Of a stretch of DNA of 15,256 bases, positions 7,266 to 14,988 are shown piece by piece (position 1 is the stretch's first letter; every line of letters begins with the position of its first letter). The notes under the pieces were generated by a model that saw only the letters and a program-made list of their open reading frames with translations, was not told the origin of the DNA and did not search any database. This DNA comes from Oscillospiraceae bacterium. GTDB taxonomy: Bacteria; Bacillota_A; Clostridia; Oscillospirales; CAG-272. The translations under genes were made by a program, and so were the position numbers. Location: contig SVRU01000068.1 in NCBI GenBank assembly GCA_015064665.1, positions 1 through 15,256 on the forward strand, written 5' to 3'.

Positions 7266-9491
7266 TTAAAATTTAAAAGTTAGTTGGGAGATTGCTACAC
7301 CCATAGACGGAATTGCAAGTTTTCTGCACTTCTGTGCATCCTCACCAAGTTCCTCTATTCGATCGGTTACAAGCTCTACCCTTCCTTTCTTTCTTGGGAA
7401 TTGCATTATCTGAACACCGGCCGCGGTTCTTGTAGCTTTTTCCGGAATTATATTTGACTTTATAAGCATTCCTTTACCGCCGTCACTGCGAAGGAATATC
7501 TGCTTCGGTTTTTCAGCCTCGTAAATAGCACCGACAAGGCGGGATTCCGAAGAAAACGCACCTGTAATTTTTCTTCTCTTCGACTTTGCGTCGTACGCCT
7601 TCATTGAAATTCTGACGCCCTTGCCATTTTCAAATATATATATCATGTGATGCTCTGGGATAATATCATAAATCATCTTACATCCAACAACGTGCTCATC
7701 GTCATCCATACCAAGCTTCATTGGAACGTAATCTCCCATATTCGAAGCCTTGCAAAGAGCAAAATCAGCAACCTTAGCTCTGTATATCTGAGCCTTGTCG
7801 GTGAAGAACAAAACGTCGCCTCTGTTATCGGTATCTTCTTCGTAAATTATGAAATCTCCCTCTTTCAGCTTGTGTTCCTCTGCAGCTCTTGCCGCTTGAA
7901 CCGAAAGCTTTTTGAAGTATCCGCCGTTTGTGAGAACCAATCGGCAATTATAATTTTCAAAGAAAATGTCCTCTTTCTCTTCAACAACAACTTCCGTTTT
8001 TTCAACGAGAGCGGTCTTTCTTGGCTTGCCGTAAGTTTTCTTTATACCCTGAAGAGTTGCTATGATGTTCTGCTTTAATTTAAGCTCATCGCGCAAGGTT
8101 TCTTTGATTTCGGCGATATCCTTTTCAAGCTCTTTTATTTCTTCAATTCTGTTGAGAATGTATTCACGGTTGATATTACGCAGCTTTATTTCTGCCACGT
8201 ATTCAGCCTGTGCCTTGCTGAGATGGAATGCAGCTGCAAGATTAGGAACAACGTCCTCTTCCTTTTCGGTATTGCGGATTATTCTTATCGCTGCGTCTAT
8301 ATCGAGAAGTATTGCCGCCAGACCGCGAAGAAGTTCCAGCTTATGTTCTTTTTTACCAAGATCGAAGTTAAGCTCACGCCTAACGCACTTAACTCTGAAT
8401 TTGATCCATTCTGTCAGAATTTCCTTAACACCGAGCTGCATCGGCGTTCCCTCAACGAGAATATTGAAATTGCAGTCAAAATTATTTTCAAGCTCGGTTG
8501 CAGCAAAGAGCTTTTTCATAACGACCTCGGGATCTGCATCCTTTTTAAGATCAAAGGTAAGCTTAAAGCCGTTCAGGTCTATCGCATCGCGAACGTCGGT
8601 AACCTCACGAAGCTTTCCAAGCTTTATCATATCGGTTGCCTTTTTCATAATACTTTCAATACACGATGAATACGGAATCTCAAGAATATCTATACAGTTA
8701 TCCTTTTTAACGTATTCATATTTCGAGCGCATTTTAAAACTGCCCGTTCCCGTTTCGTATATTTTACGCATCTGTTCTCTGTCGTAAACTATTTCAGCAC
8801 CGCCCGGAAAATCCGGCGCTTTAATAATGTCAAGAAGTCTGTCTACCGTAGTATTTGGATTTTTGAGAAGTGCAATTGTGCCGTCACATATCTCGGCCAA
8901 ATTAAAAGAACATATCGAACAAGCCATACCAACGGCAATTCCAAGATTGGGAGAAACCAAAATATTCGGAAACGTCGTAGGCAAAAGAACAGGCTCTGTC
9001 GTAGTGTTATCATAGTTTGGAATAAAATCGACAGCGTCTTTATCTATACCGGAAAACAGCTCATTACAAAACGAATCAAGCTTAGCCTCGGTATAGCGAG
9101 AAGCCGCGTAAGCCATATCTCTTGAGTACTGTTTACCAAATGAACCTTTCGAATCTATAAACGGGTGCAAAAGCGCCTCGTTACCCCTTGTAAGACGAAC
9201 CATAGTTTCGTAGATAGACGAATCTCCGTGGGGGTTTAACTGCATGGTTTGTCCTACAATATTTGCGCTTTTTATCTTCTGCCCTTTAAGCAGTCCCATT
9301 TTATACATCGTATAAAGGAGCTTTCTGTGAGATGGCTTAAAACCGTCTATTTCCGGAATCGCTCTTGAAACTATAACGCTCATAGCATAAGGCATATAGT
9401 TTTTCTCAAGAGTTTCGGTTATCGGTTGAAGAGTTGCAACCGATTCATTTTCCTTTAAATCTTTAACTACCAGCTTTTTCTTCTTTGCCAT
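7266..9491 (-). CDS. parC: Type IIA DNA topoisomerase subunit A (ParC-like, topoisomerase IV/gyrase A)
   Basis: This is the DNA-cleaving A subunit of a gyrase or topoisomerase IV, 741 residues. The N-terminal core has AIPEIDGFKPSHRKLLY at 44-60, HGDSSIYE at 88-95 and the catalytic tyrosine Y133 in SRYTEAKL. The breakage-reunion domain continues through LVSPNLGIAVGMA to a charged coiled-coil region at about 365-480. The C-terminal beta-pinwheel starts near 508. No canonical GyrA box (QRRGGKG-like) is visible, which favours a topoisomerase IV-like enzyme over true gyrase. The quinolone-determining positions carry S91 and E95 (equivalents of E. coli GyrA S83 and D87), the usual drug-sensitive residues for Gram-positives. 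The B subunit gene, normally adjacent, is not here: the upstream neighbour is sua5, ending 44 bases before this gene's start codon. The family is certain; ParC versus a divergent GyrA is less so. Confidence 0.88.
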   Translation of the reverse strand: MAKKKKLVVKDLKENESVATLQPITETLEKNYMPYAMSVIVSRAIPEIDGFKPSHRKLLYTMYKMGLLKGQKIKSANIVGQTMQLNPHGDSSIYETMVRLTRGNEALLHPFIDSKGSFGKQYSRDMAYAASRYTEAKLDSFCNELFSGIDKDAVDFIPNYDNTTTEPVLLPTTFPNILVSPNLGIAVGMACSICSFNLAEICDGTIALLKNPNTTVDRLLDIIKAPDFPGGAEIVYDREQMRKIYETGTGSFKMRSKYEYVKKDNCIDILEIPYSSCIESIMKKATDMIKLGKLREVTDVRDAIDLNGFKLTFDLKKDADPEVVMKKLFAATELENNFDCNFNILVEGTPMQLGVKEILTEWIKFRVKCVRRELNFDLGKKEHKLELLRGLAAILLDIDAAIRIIRNTEKEEDVVPNLAAAFHLSKAQAEYVAEIKLRNINREYILNRIEEIKELEKDIAEIKETLRDELKLKQNIIATLQGIKKTYGKPRKTALVEKTEVVVEEKEDIFFENYNCRLVLTNGGYFKKLSVQAARAAEEHKLKEGDFIIYEEDTDNRGDVLFFTDKAQIYRAKVADFALCKASNMGDYVPMKLGMDDDEHVVGCKMIYDIIPEHHMIYIFENGKGVRISMKAYDAKSKRRKITGAFSSESRLVGAIYEAEKPKQIFLRSDGGKGMLIKSNIIPEKATRTAAGVQIMQFPRKKGRVELVTDRIEELGEDAQKCRKLAIPSMGVAISQLTFKF

Positions 9492-9535
9492 TTAATATGA
9501 CCTATCCTTTTATCATCTAATCTTAAACTAACATC

Positions 9536-10588
9536 TTAAAGCTTGACTATCTTGTGAGCCGCTGCTCTGATCATTCTGTTATAAAGAGCAAGCCCGACAC
9601 CGCTTTTCTTGGGTAACGGAGCGTATATTTTCTCAAACTTTTCTTTATCAAGCTCACGAAGAAGCGAGAACAGGAGCCTTGCTTGAAGCTGTTCGTCGTC
9701 TCTTTTACCGAAGCGATATATTCTCGCGTGCGGAAGAATATTACTTAAATATTCTGCATCGTCGTCGTAAGCAATTACAGCAATACGAGACAGTGACTCG
9801 GTCTTTATATATTCTGCCGTCGAAACGGCATCTCCGTCAATTAGCTCAAGAGGCGCTTCGGGAGCATAATGGCGGTACTTCATTCCGGGAGATAAAGCAA
9901 CCTCGCCTTCACCCAGCTTATCTATAACGGCATTTGCGATTTTTACAGTCCCTGCAACCTTTTCGAGCTGCTCGACCGTTATTTTACCGGGACGAAGAAG
10001 GGTTAATTCTCCGCTATTCTCTATCTTAACGATAGTAGATTCGAGTCCAAACTCACATTCTCCGCCGTCAATAATCATATCAACCCTGCCAAGCATATCG
10101 TCGATCACGTGCTTTGCGGAGGTAGCCGACGGAGTACCTGAAAGATTCGCCGACGGAGCCGCAATCGGAACACCCGCCTCTTCAATAAGACTTCTCGCAA
10201 TCTCATTTTCGGGACATCTTACCGCAACTGTCGGAAGCGAAGCTCTTGTACTTTTGGGAACCGTATCTTGAGCCTCCATAATCACTGTAAGCGGTCCGGG
10301 CATGAATGCTGCAGCAAGCTTATAATAAAGCTTACACGTTACCGTGTATTTTTCAGCATCCTCGGGTTTTGCAATATGAATTATCAAGGGATTATCGGAA
10401 GGTCTTCCTTTAGCTTTAAATATCGCTTCTGCCGCCTCTGAGTTCGTCGCATCAGCACCGAGTCCGTAAACCGTTTCGGTTGGAAAAACCACAAGTCCTC
10501 CGCTTTTGATTACGTCGGCTGCTTTTTGAATTTTTTCTTTAAAATCGGTGTCAGACGAAGAAATCGACACAACAGACGTTTTTATCAT
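9536..10588 (-). CDS. sua5: L-threonylcarbamoyladenylate synthase, long Sua5 form (YrdC domain plus Sua5 domain)
   Basis: The enzyme makes threonylcarbamoyl-AMP from threonine, bicarbonate and ATP, the first step of t6A37 modification in ANN-decoding tRNAs. The YrdC/TsaC fold covers about 16-200, with FPTETVYGLGADATN at 35-49, KGRPSDNPL at 60-68 and APSANLSG at 144-151, which line the substrate pocket. The linker motif SPGMKYRHYAP and a C-terminal Sua5 domain (about 245-350) identify the long form, and 350 residues is normal for it. The start codon overlaps the prfA stop in an ATGA, so translation is probably coupled to prfA. Pairing of prfA with this gene is common in Firmicutes; both products serve translation. 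Confidence 0.95.
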   Translation of the reverse strand: MIKTSVVSISSSDTDFKEKIQKAADVIKSGGLVVFPTETVYGLGADATNSEAAEAIFKAKGRPSDNPLIIHIAKPEDAEKYTVTCKLYYKLAAAFMPGPLTVIMEAQDTVPKSTRASLPTVAVRCPENEIARSLIEEAGVPIAAPSANLSGTPSATSAKHVIDDMLGRVDMIIDGGECEFGLESTIVKIENSGELTLLRPGKITVEQLEKVAGTVKIANAVIDKLGEGEVALSPGMKYRHYAPEAPLELIDGDAVSTAEYIKTESLSRIAVIAYDDDAEYLSNILPHARIYRFGKRDDEQLQARLLFSLLRELDKEKFEKIYAPLPKKSGVGLALYNRMIRAAAHKIVKL

Positions 10589-11661
10589 ACTCCGCCATCA
10601 CCCTTCAATCGCTCAGCTGTATCCTGAGCTATCAATTCAGTAATTAACCCGTCTATATCACCGTCAAGAAATGCAGAAAGCGAAAACAGAGTTTTATTGA
10701 TTCTATGATCCGTTATTCTTGACTGTGGGAAATTATAGGTTCTGATTTTTTCACTTCGGTCACCGCTGCCAACCTGATTTTTTCTTGTTGAAGCGATAAG
10801 CTCATCCTGCTCTCTCTGTTTCATATCGTAGAGCTTAGTATAAAGAATTTTCATAGCCTTTTCTTTATTCTGAAGCTGACTGCGCTCCTGATCGCATTCA
10901 ATAACTATACCGCTCGGCTTGTGAGTAAGTCTTACTGCAGACTCGGTCTTGTTTATATGCTGACCGCCGGCACCGCTCGATTTGCAGGATTCTATCTTGA
11001 TATCAGCAGGATTAACCTCAACCTCCACGTCCTCTGCCTCGGGAAGAACTGCTACAGTAACCGTAGAGGTTTGTATTCTGCCGTTTGACTCTGTAACCGG
11101 TATTCGCTGAACACGGTGAACTCCGCTTTCGAATTTGAAGCGTGAATAAGCGCCGTCGCCCATTACCATAAAGTTTACTTCTTTGATTCCGCCAAGTTCG
11201 GTTTCATTAAGGTTTACAATTTCGATTTTAAATCCGCGAGATGCGGCGTACATCGAATACATGCGATAAAGATCGGCACCGAAAAGAGCGGCCTCCTCGC
11301 CTCCTGCCCCCTGTCGTATCTCTATGATAACGTTTCGTGAATCGTTGGGGTCTCGGGGAATCAAAAGGATTCGAAGCTCCTCGGTCAACTCATCGCACCT
11401 TTCCCTATGAATCTTAAACTCGTACTCGGCAAGCTCGCGAAGCTCGGAATCCAGAGCTGAGTCCCTCATCATTTCATCGGATTCCCTCATCTCTTTTTCC
11501 TCGCTTTTATACTCCCTGTATTTTTCTATTACAGGAGTGAGAGCCTTGTACTCCTTCATAAGCTTAGAGTATTCTTTGTTGTTTGATACAATGTGGGGGA
11601 GAGTTATCAGCTGCTCGATTTCTCTGAATCTATCCTCCGCCTGTGCTAGTTTAATAAACAT
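10585..11661 (-). CDS. prfA: Peptide chain release factor 1 (RF1)
   Basis: RF1 recognises UAA and UAG stop codons and triggers peptide release. The 358-residue length is typical. The decoding tripeptide is PVT at 188-190 (PxT class, distinguishing RF1 from the SPF of RF2), within VHRVQRIPVTESNGR. The catalytic GGQ is at 232-234 in SSGAGGQHINKTESAVR. The N-terminal helical domain (about 1-110) is complete, and an in-frame stop one codon before the ATG fixes the start. The ribosome site is poor: the nearest AGAGG lies more than 20 bases upstream. prmC, which methylates the GGQ glutamine and often follows prfA, is missing here; the gene overlaps sua5 instead. Confidence 0.97.
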   Translation of the reverse strand: MFIKLAQAEDRFREIEQLITLPHIVSNNKEYSKLMKEYKALTPVIEKYREYKSEEKEMRESDEMMRDSALDSELRELAEYEFKIHRERCDELTEELRILLIPRDPNDSRNVIIEIRQGAGGEEAALFGADLYRMYSMYAASRGFKIEIVNLNETELGGIKEVNFMVMGDGAYSRFKFESGVHRVQRIPVTESNGRIQTSTVTVAVLPEAEDVEVEVNPADIKIESCKSSGAGGQHINKTESAVRLTHKPSGIVIECDQERSQLQNKEKAMKILYTKLYDMKQREQDELIASTRKNQVGSGDRSEKIRTYNFPQSRITDHRINKTLFSLSAFLDGDIDGLITELIAQDTAERLKGDGGV

Positions 11662-11714
11662 AATTTATCTAATAAAAGCTATCCTCTCTCAAATTTTCAA
11701 CAATTGAGAAAAAA

Positions 11715-13115
11715 CTACTTGATAAATGCAGAAAACGCCTCGTGTGTTGAGTAAACGTCGGCCTTTGAAACCACCTCGTACGGTGCGTGCATCGAGATAA
11801 CGGGAACTCCGATATCAACGGTCGAAATATTCAAAGCCGCTACGTATTTAGCAACGGTTCCGCCGCCGCCGGCATCAACCTTTCCAAGCTCGGCGGTCTG
11901 CCAGATAACACCGTTTTCATTAAACAAACGTCTTATATATCCAACGAACTCTGCAGATGCATCGCTCGTTCCGCTCTTGCCTCTCGCGCCCGTGTACTTA
12001 CAAAGCGTAGTTCCGCAGGAGATCATCGAGCTGTTTCTTTTCTCGTATACCTCAGCAAAATTCGGATCGTATGCCGCCGCAACATCGGCGCTCAGACACA
12101 TCGACTTGCTTCTTACAACGTTGCCGTTAGCACCGAGATTCTTGGATATTTCATCTATCAGATCAACGAAATAGCGGGACTGTATTCCCGTTATGCCTTC
12201 CGAACCGATCTCCTCCTTATCTGCGAGTACAACAAGAACCGTCTTTTTCGATTCAAGATTCTCAGCAAGTGCTGTAAGAGCGGGATAAGCGCATACTCTG
12301 TCATCGTGACCGTAAGCACCGATAAGCGCTCTGTCAAAACCTATATCGCGCGCTTTAAACGCGGGAACGAGAGAAAGCTCAGCGCTAAGAAAATCCTCTT
12401 CGGTAACACCGTATTTTTCATTGAGTATAGAAAGCGCTGTGAGCTTAATCTTGTCAGATACGTCCTTATCGTCATAAGGAAGTCCACCGATAAGAATATT
12501 AAGATTTTCGCCCGAAATCGCAGTGCCGAGCGGCTCCTGCACCTGACGCTGTGCGAGATGAGGAAGAAGGTCATTGATACAGAATACCGGATCGTTCTCC
12601 GACTCACCTATACTTACCTTAACCACTTCTCCGTCAGCCTTTACAATTACACCGTGAAGTGCAAGAGGAATGGTTGTCCACTGATACTTCTTAACACCGC
12701 CGTAGTAGTGGGTTTTAAAGAAAGCCATGCCGGAATCCTCATACATCGGAATCTGCTTCAAATCGATTCTGGGAGCATCTACGTGAGCTACCAAAATACG
12801 TATTCCCTCGCGTTCGATATCCTCCTCGCCCACCTTAAAAGCAATAAGACTTTTGCCGAGCTGATTAAAATATTTTCTATCTCCGACAGAAATTTTATCG
12901 CCGAATTTATACTCGGAAAATCCGTTTTTCTCAAGCATTTTTATACTGTGCTCAACAGCTTCGCGTTCGGTTTTTGAGTTATCGAGATAACTCTTATATC
13001 CCTCAGCATAATCGTAAATTATTTTGATTTTTTCACTTGAAGATTCCTCGTAAATATTTTTCTTTTTGTAGGAAAGCTTTTCAAGCGCTTCTTTTCCAAC
13101 TGAAACCTCTGACAT
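11715..13115 (-). CDS. M18-family zinc aminopeptidase (aspartyl aminopeptidase-like)
   Basis: This is a cytosolic metallo-aminopeptidase of the M18 family, which forms large tetrahedral dodecamers and removes N-terminal residues from peptides. The 466-residue length is typical of clostridial members. Expected dinuclear zinc-site residues are all visible: H111 in VAHVDAPR, D271 in GHDDRV, E301-E302 in DKEEIGSEG, D344 in SADVAAAYDPN and H443 in SMHAPYE. Residues 131-150 (FKTHYYGGVKKYQW region) are also characteristic. The ATG is one base after the coaE stop, and its GGAG lies inside the last two coaE codons, so translation is probably coupled. Substrate preference (Asp/Glu versus Leu and others) cannot be told from sequence, so no gene symbol is given. 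Confidence 0.93.
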   Translation of the reverse strand: MSEVSVGKEALEKLSYKKKNIYEESSSEKIKIIYDYAEGYKSYLDNSKTEREAVEHSIKMLEKNGFSEYKFGDKISVGDRKYFNQLGKSLIAFKVGEEDIEREGIRILVAHVDAPRIDLKQIPMYEDSGMAFFKTHYYGGVKKYQWTTIPLALHGVIVKADGEVVKVSIGESENDPVFCINDLLPHLAQRQVQEPLGTAISGENLNILIGGLPYDDKDVSDKIKLTALSILNEKYGVTEEDFLSAELSLVPAFKARDIGFDRALIGAYGHDDRVCAYPALTALAENLESKKTVLVVLADKEEIGSEGITGIQSRYFVDLIDEISKNLGANGNVVRSKSMCLSADVAAAYDPNFAEVYEKRNSSMISCGTTLCKYTGARGKSGTSDASAEFVGYIRRLFNENGVIWQTAELGKVDAGGGGTVAKYVAALNISTVDIGVPVISMHAPYEVVSKADVYSTHEAFSAFIK

Positions 13116-13116
13116 T

Positions 13117-13749
13117 TTATTCTCCTTTATCTAAACATAATATTTTATTTGCAATTTCGTTTACCGAAAGCCTTGTTTTAATAAGACTTTCGGAGTTAAA
13201 TATAGTGTAATCGGAATGAGCAATCAAATATTCATCCGTAAGCTGAGAATCGATTCGTTTTGTTGCTTCCTCAACGCTTATTCCGTCACGCGCAACTATT
13301 CTTGAAATTCTTACGTCTTTATCGGCTATTACGCATATTACGACATCGCATTCGGCATCAAACCCCGATTCAAAAAGCAGCGGGGCATCAACCAGCACAG
13401 CTTCTTTTCCATCTTTTCGATACTCTAATATAATTCTGCGCGCCTCGTCGAGAACGAATTTATGTGAAATTCGATTAAGAGCTCCCCTTTTTGAAAACGA
13501 ATCGGAACCGTAAAAAACAATGTCGGAAAGTTTTTTTCTGTTTAAAGAACCGTCTCCATTCAATATCTCAGAACCAAACTCATCCGTCAATGCATCGAGA
13601 CATTCGGATTTTCCGGAGGTAAGTCCGTGATATACGGCATCTGTATCTATGCACGGAATTCCGTGATCCGAGAACATTGCCGCAACAGTTCCCTTTCCGC
13701 TTCCGCTGCCGCCGCAAAGACCAATTACTTTCAATTTAATCTTCTCCAT
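13117..13749 (-). CDS. coaE: Dephospho-CoA kinase
   Basis: CoaE carries out the last step of coenzyme A synthesis, phosphorylating the 3' hydroxyl of dephospho-CoA with ATP. The 210 residues show the P-loop GGSGSGKGT at 13-21, DTDAVYH at 35-41 and DAPLLFESG at 121-129, the usual CoaE landmarks; length is normal. The start is uncertain. The ATG at 13749 has no ribosome site and would lie about 11 bases from the predicted transcription start. A TTG 15 bases downstream (13732-13734) has GGAG at 13744-13747, nine bases before it, and would give MKVIGLCGGSGSGKGT, closer to typical CoaE N-termini. The gene leads the minus-strand housekeeping series. Confidence 0.95.
   Translation of the reverse strand: MEKIKLKVIGLCGGSGSGKGTVAAMFSDHGIPCIDTDAVYHGLTSGKSECLDALTDEFGSEILNGDGSLNRKKLSDIVFYGSDSFSKRGALNRISHKFVLDEARRIILEYRKDGKEAVLVDAPLLFESGFDAECDVVICVIADKDVRISRIVARDGISVEEATKRIDSQLTDEYLIAHSDYTIFNSESLIKTRLSVNEIANKILCLDKGE
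13732..13747 (-). promoter_or_regulatory. Ribosome binding site and alternative TTG start of coaE
   Basis: GGAG (complement of 13744-13747) overlaps the G of the annotated ATG and stands nine bases before an in-frame TTG at 13732-13734. Using this TTG shortens the protein by five residues. It is listed because it may decide the true start; no other ribosome site is visible between the promoter and the gene. Confidence 0.5.
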
Positions 13750-13754
13750 TAAAA

Positions 13755-13772
13755 TATAATATATATATTATA
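13755..13772. repeat. 18 bp perfect A/T palindrome carrying TATAAT on both strands
   Basis: TATAATATATATATTATA reads the same on both strands. Its right end is the -10 box of the coaE promoter on the minus strand; its left end offers the same hexamer to the plus strand, toward the P-loop gene. No good -35 is visible for the plus-strand copy, so a second promoter is unproven. It may simply be an easily melted AT tract. Confidence 0.6.
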
Positions 13773-13796
13773 CACTAATTTTATGTAAGATGTCAA
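13767..13796 (-). promoter_or_regulatory. Sigma-A promoter for the coaE-aminopeptidase-prfA-sua5 series
   Basis: On the minus strand a perfect TTGACA (13791-13796) and a perfect TATAAT (13767-13772) are separated by 18 bases. The predicted transcription start is near 13760, very close to the coaE start codon. No comparable promoter was found before the downstream genes, so this one probably serves the whole series. Confidence 0.85.
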
Positions 13797-13870
13797 GTTT
13801 AAAATAGCATATTCCGGAAAAATGAATATTATTAAAGCAGTCACACAAAATATAAAAAACGGAGATTCCT

Positions 13871-14929
13871 ATGAAATTTGAACAACCTAAATCCGTCTAT
13901 TTTGCTGCCGCAAACGGATATGACGGATTCAGAAACTATTTTAACAAAGTTTTTATTCCGCAGGATTTTGAAAGAATATACGTCCTTAAGGGCGGTCCAG
14001 GCACGGGAAAAAGCAGCCTTATGAAAAAAATCTGCACTACTTTTCAAAACAAAAATTACAAATGCGAAGCAATATTTTGTTCATCGGATCCATCGTCGCT
14101 TGACGGAATAATACTGCAAAACAATAATAAAAAAATCGGAATACTTGATGGAACGGCACCGCACGAGACAGACGCAAAAATACCCGGTGCAATAGACGAG
14201 ATAATAAATCTCGGAGATTATTGGAATGATAAAACACTGAAATCAAAAAAGAAAAGCATATTGAAGCTCAATGAAAACAAATCATACCGATACTCACAGG
14301 CGTATAATTATCTTAGAATCGCAGGTTGCTTTGCAGATAATATAAGAAGAACTGTGGAGAGTGCATACAAGATCAGCGAAGCCAAAATCATAAATGACAT
14401 ATTGTTTGATATTAAACAAAAAAATGAAGGCAGAAACGAACAAATCAAACTTAACAGTTCCTTTTCAAAGAACGGATACACAAGACTGAATACAAAAGAA
14501 AATTACCCAAAGGAAATTTCCGTAAGCGGTGTATTCGGCTCGGAATATATTTTTACCGATAATCTTTTAAATGAGGTAAAAAAACTCTGCTGTGAATATA
14601 CACGTTTTCCTTCTCCCTTTTCCGACAGGTTGACAGAAGCAATATATTTGCCGGAATCAGACACGTTAATTACCGTCGGCGGAGATTATGAAAACACGGT
14701 TGACACGTCCGCATTTCTGGATTGCGGAATAATAAATTATAATAAAGAGCACCTAAGCTATTATGCAAAACAACGGGAGGATGCACTCTCTCACGCAAAG
14801 CATGAATTTCTTCTTGCATCTAATGCACATTTTGAACTTGAAGAGATTTACACTCCGTGCATGAACTTTGAAGGAATAAGCAAGCTTACCAACTCTTTGA
14901 TAATTGAAATTGAAGAAATTCTGAGGTAA
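13871..14929 (+). CDS. P-loop ATPase of unknown function with a degenerate second domain (PRK06851-like)
   Basis: I recognise a family of Firmicute proteins with duplicated P-loop domains and no established function. The 352 residues begin with VYFAAANGYDGF and ERIYVLKGGPGTGKSS, a clear Walker A at 41-49. CSSDPSSLDGI at 70-80 and a Walker-B-like ILDGTAPHE at 91-99 follow, then PGAIDEIINLGDYWN and a helical charged stretch to about 195. The second half seems to repeat the post-P-loop part in decayed form: TRFPSPFSDRLTEAIYL (244-260) matches the CSSDPSSLDGI region, TLITVGG (265-271) the IGILDGT region, and 295-352 the helical part. The second Walker A is not recognisable near FGSEYIF (222-228), where it would be expected. 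ATG start with GGAG at 13861-13864, six bases upstream. The gene stands alone between a divergent promoter and a terminator. Confidence 0.82.
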   Translation: MKFEQPKSVYFAAANGYDGFRNYFNKVFIPQDFERIYVLKGGPGTGKSSLMKKICTTFQNKNYKCEAIFCSSDPSSLDGIILQNNNKKIGILDGTAPHETDAKIPGAIDEIINLGDYWNDKTLKSKKKSILKLNENKSYRYSQAYNYLRIAGCFADNIRRTVESAYKISEAKIINDILFDIKQKNEGRNEQIKLNSSFSKNGYTRLNTKENYPKEISVSGVFGSEYIFTDNLLNEVKKLCCEYTRFPSPFSDRLTEAIYLPESDTLITVGGDYENTVDTSAFLDCGIINYNKEHLSYYAKQREDALSHAKHEFLLASNAHFELEEIYTPCMNFEGISKLTNSLIIEIEEILR

Positions 14930-14939
14930 TATAAACAAA

Positions 14940-14988
14940 ACGGACAGGAATGACTCTGCTTTCGGTCATTTCCCGTCCGTATTTTTTT
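14940..14988 (+). terminator. Hairpin terminator after the P-loop gene, shared with the convergent ABC gene
   Basis: The arm 14940-14954 (ACGGACAGGAATGAC) pairs with 14965-14980 with one mismatch and one bulged base, around a 10-base loop, and is followed by seven T at 14982-14988. The T run overlaps the stop codon of the minus-strand ABC gene by two bases. Read on the minus strand, the hairpin is followed by TTTTGTTT, so it may serve both genes. Confidence 0.9.

Noticed and set aside
8062..8787. Open frame of 241 codons on the plus strand opposite the topoisomerase gene
   Set aside because: Ser/Arg/Leu-rich shadow translation of a well-supported coding sequence, with no start signal or recognisable domain.
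11662..11714. Possible internal promoter or terminator between the aminopeptidase and prfA genes
   Set aside because: The CTCAA/TTGAG hairpin has its T run on the wrong side for the minus strand, and the TTGAAA hexamer has no convincing -10 at a usual distance.
11787..12977. Long open frame of 396 codons on the plus strand opposite the aminopeptidase gene
   Set aside because: It lies wholly antisense to a gene with full M18 motifs, has no ribosome site and its translation resembles no family; it is a by-product of codon use.
13807..13831. Possible sporulation sigma-G-like promoter before the P-loop gene (GCATA and AATATTA)
   Set aside because: The two elements are only 13 bases apart, too short for a sigma-G promoter, and matches to such short AT-rich motifs are expected by chance.
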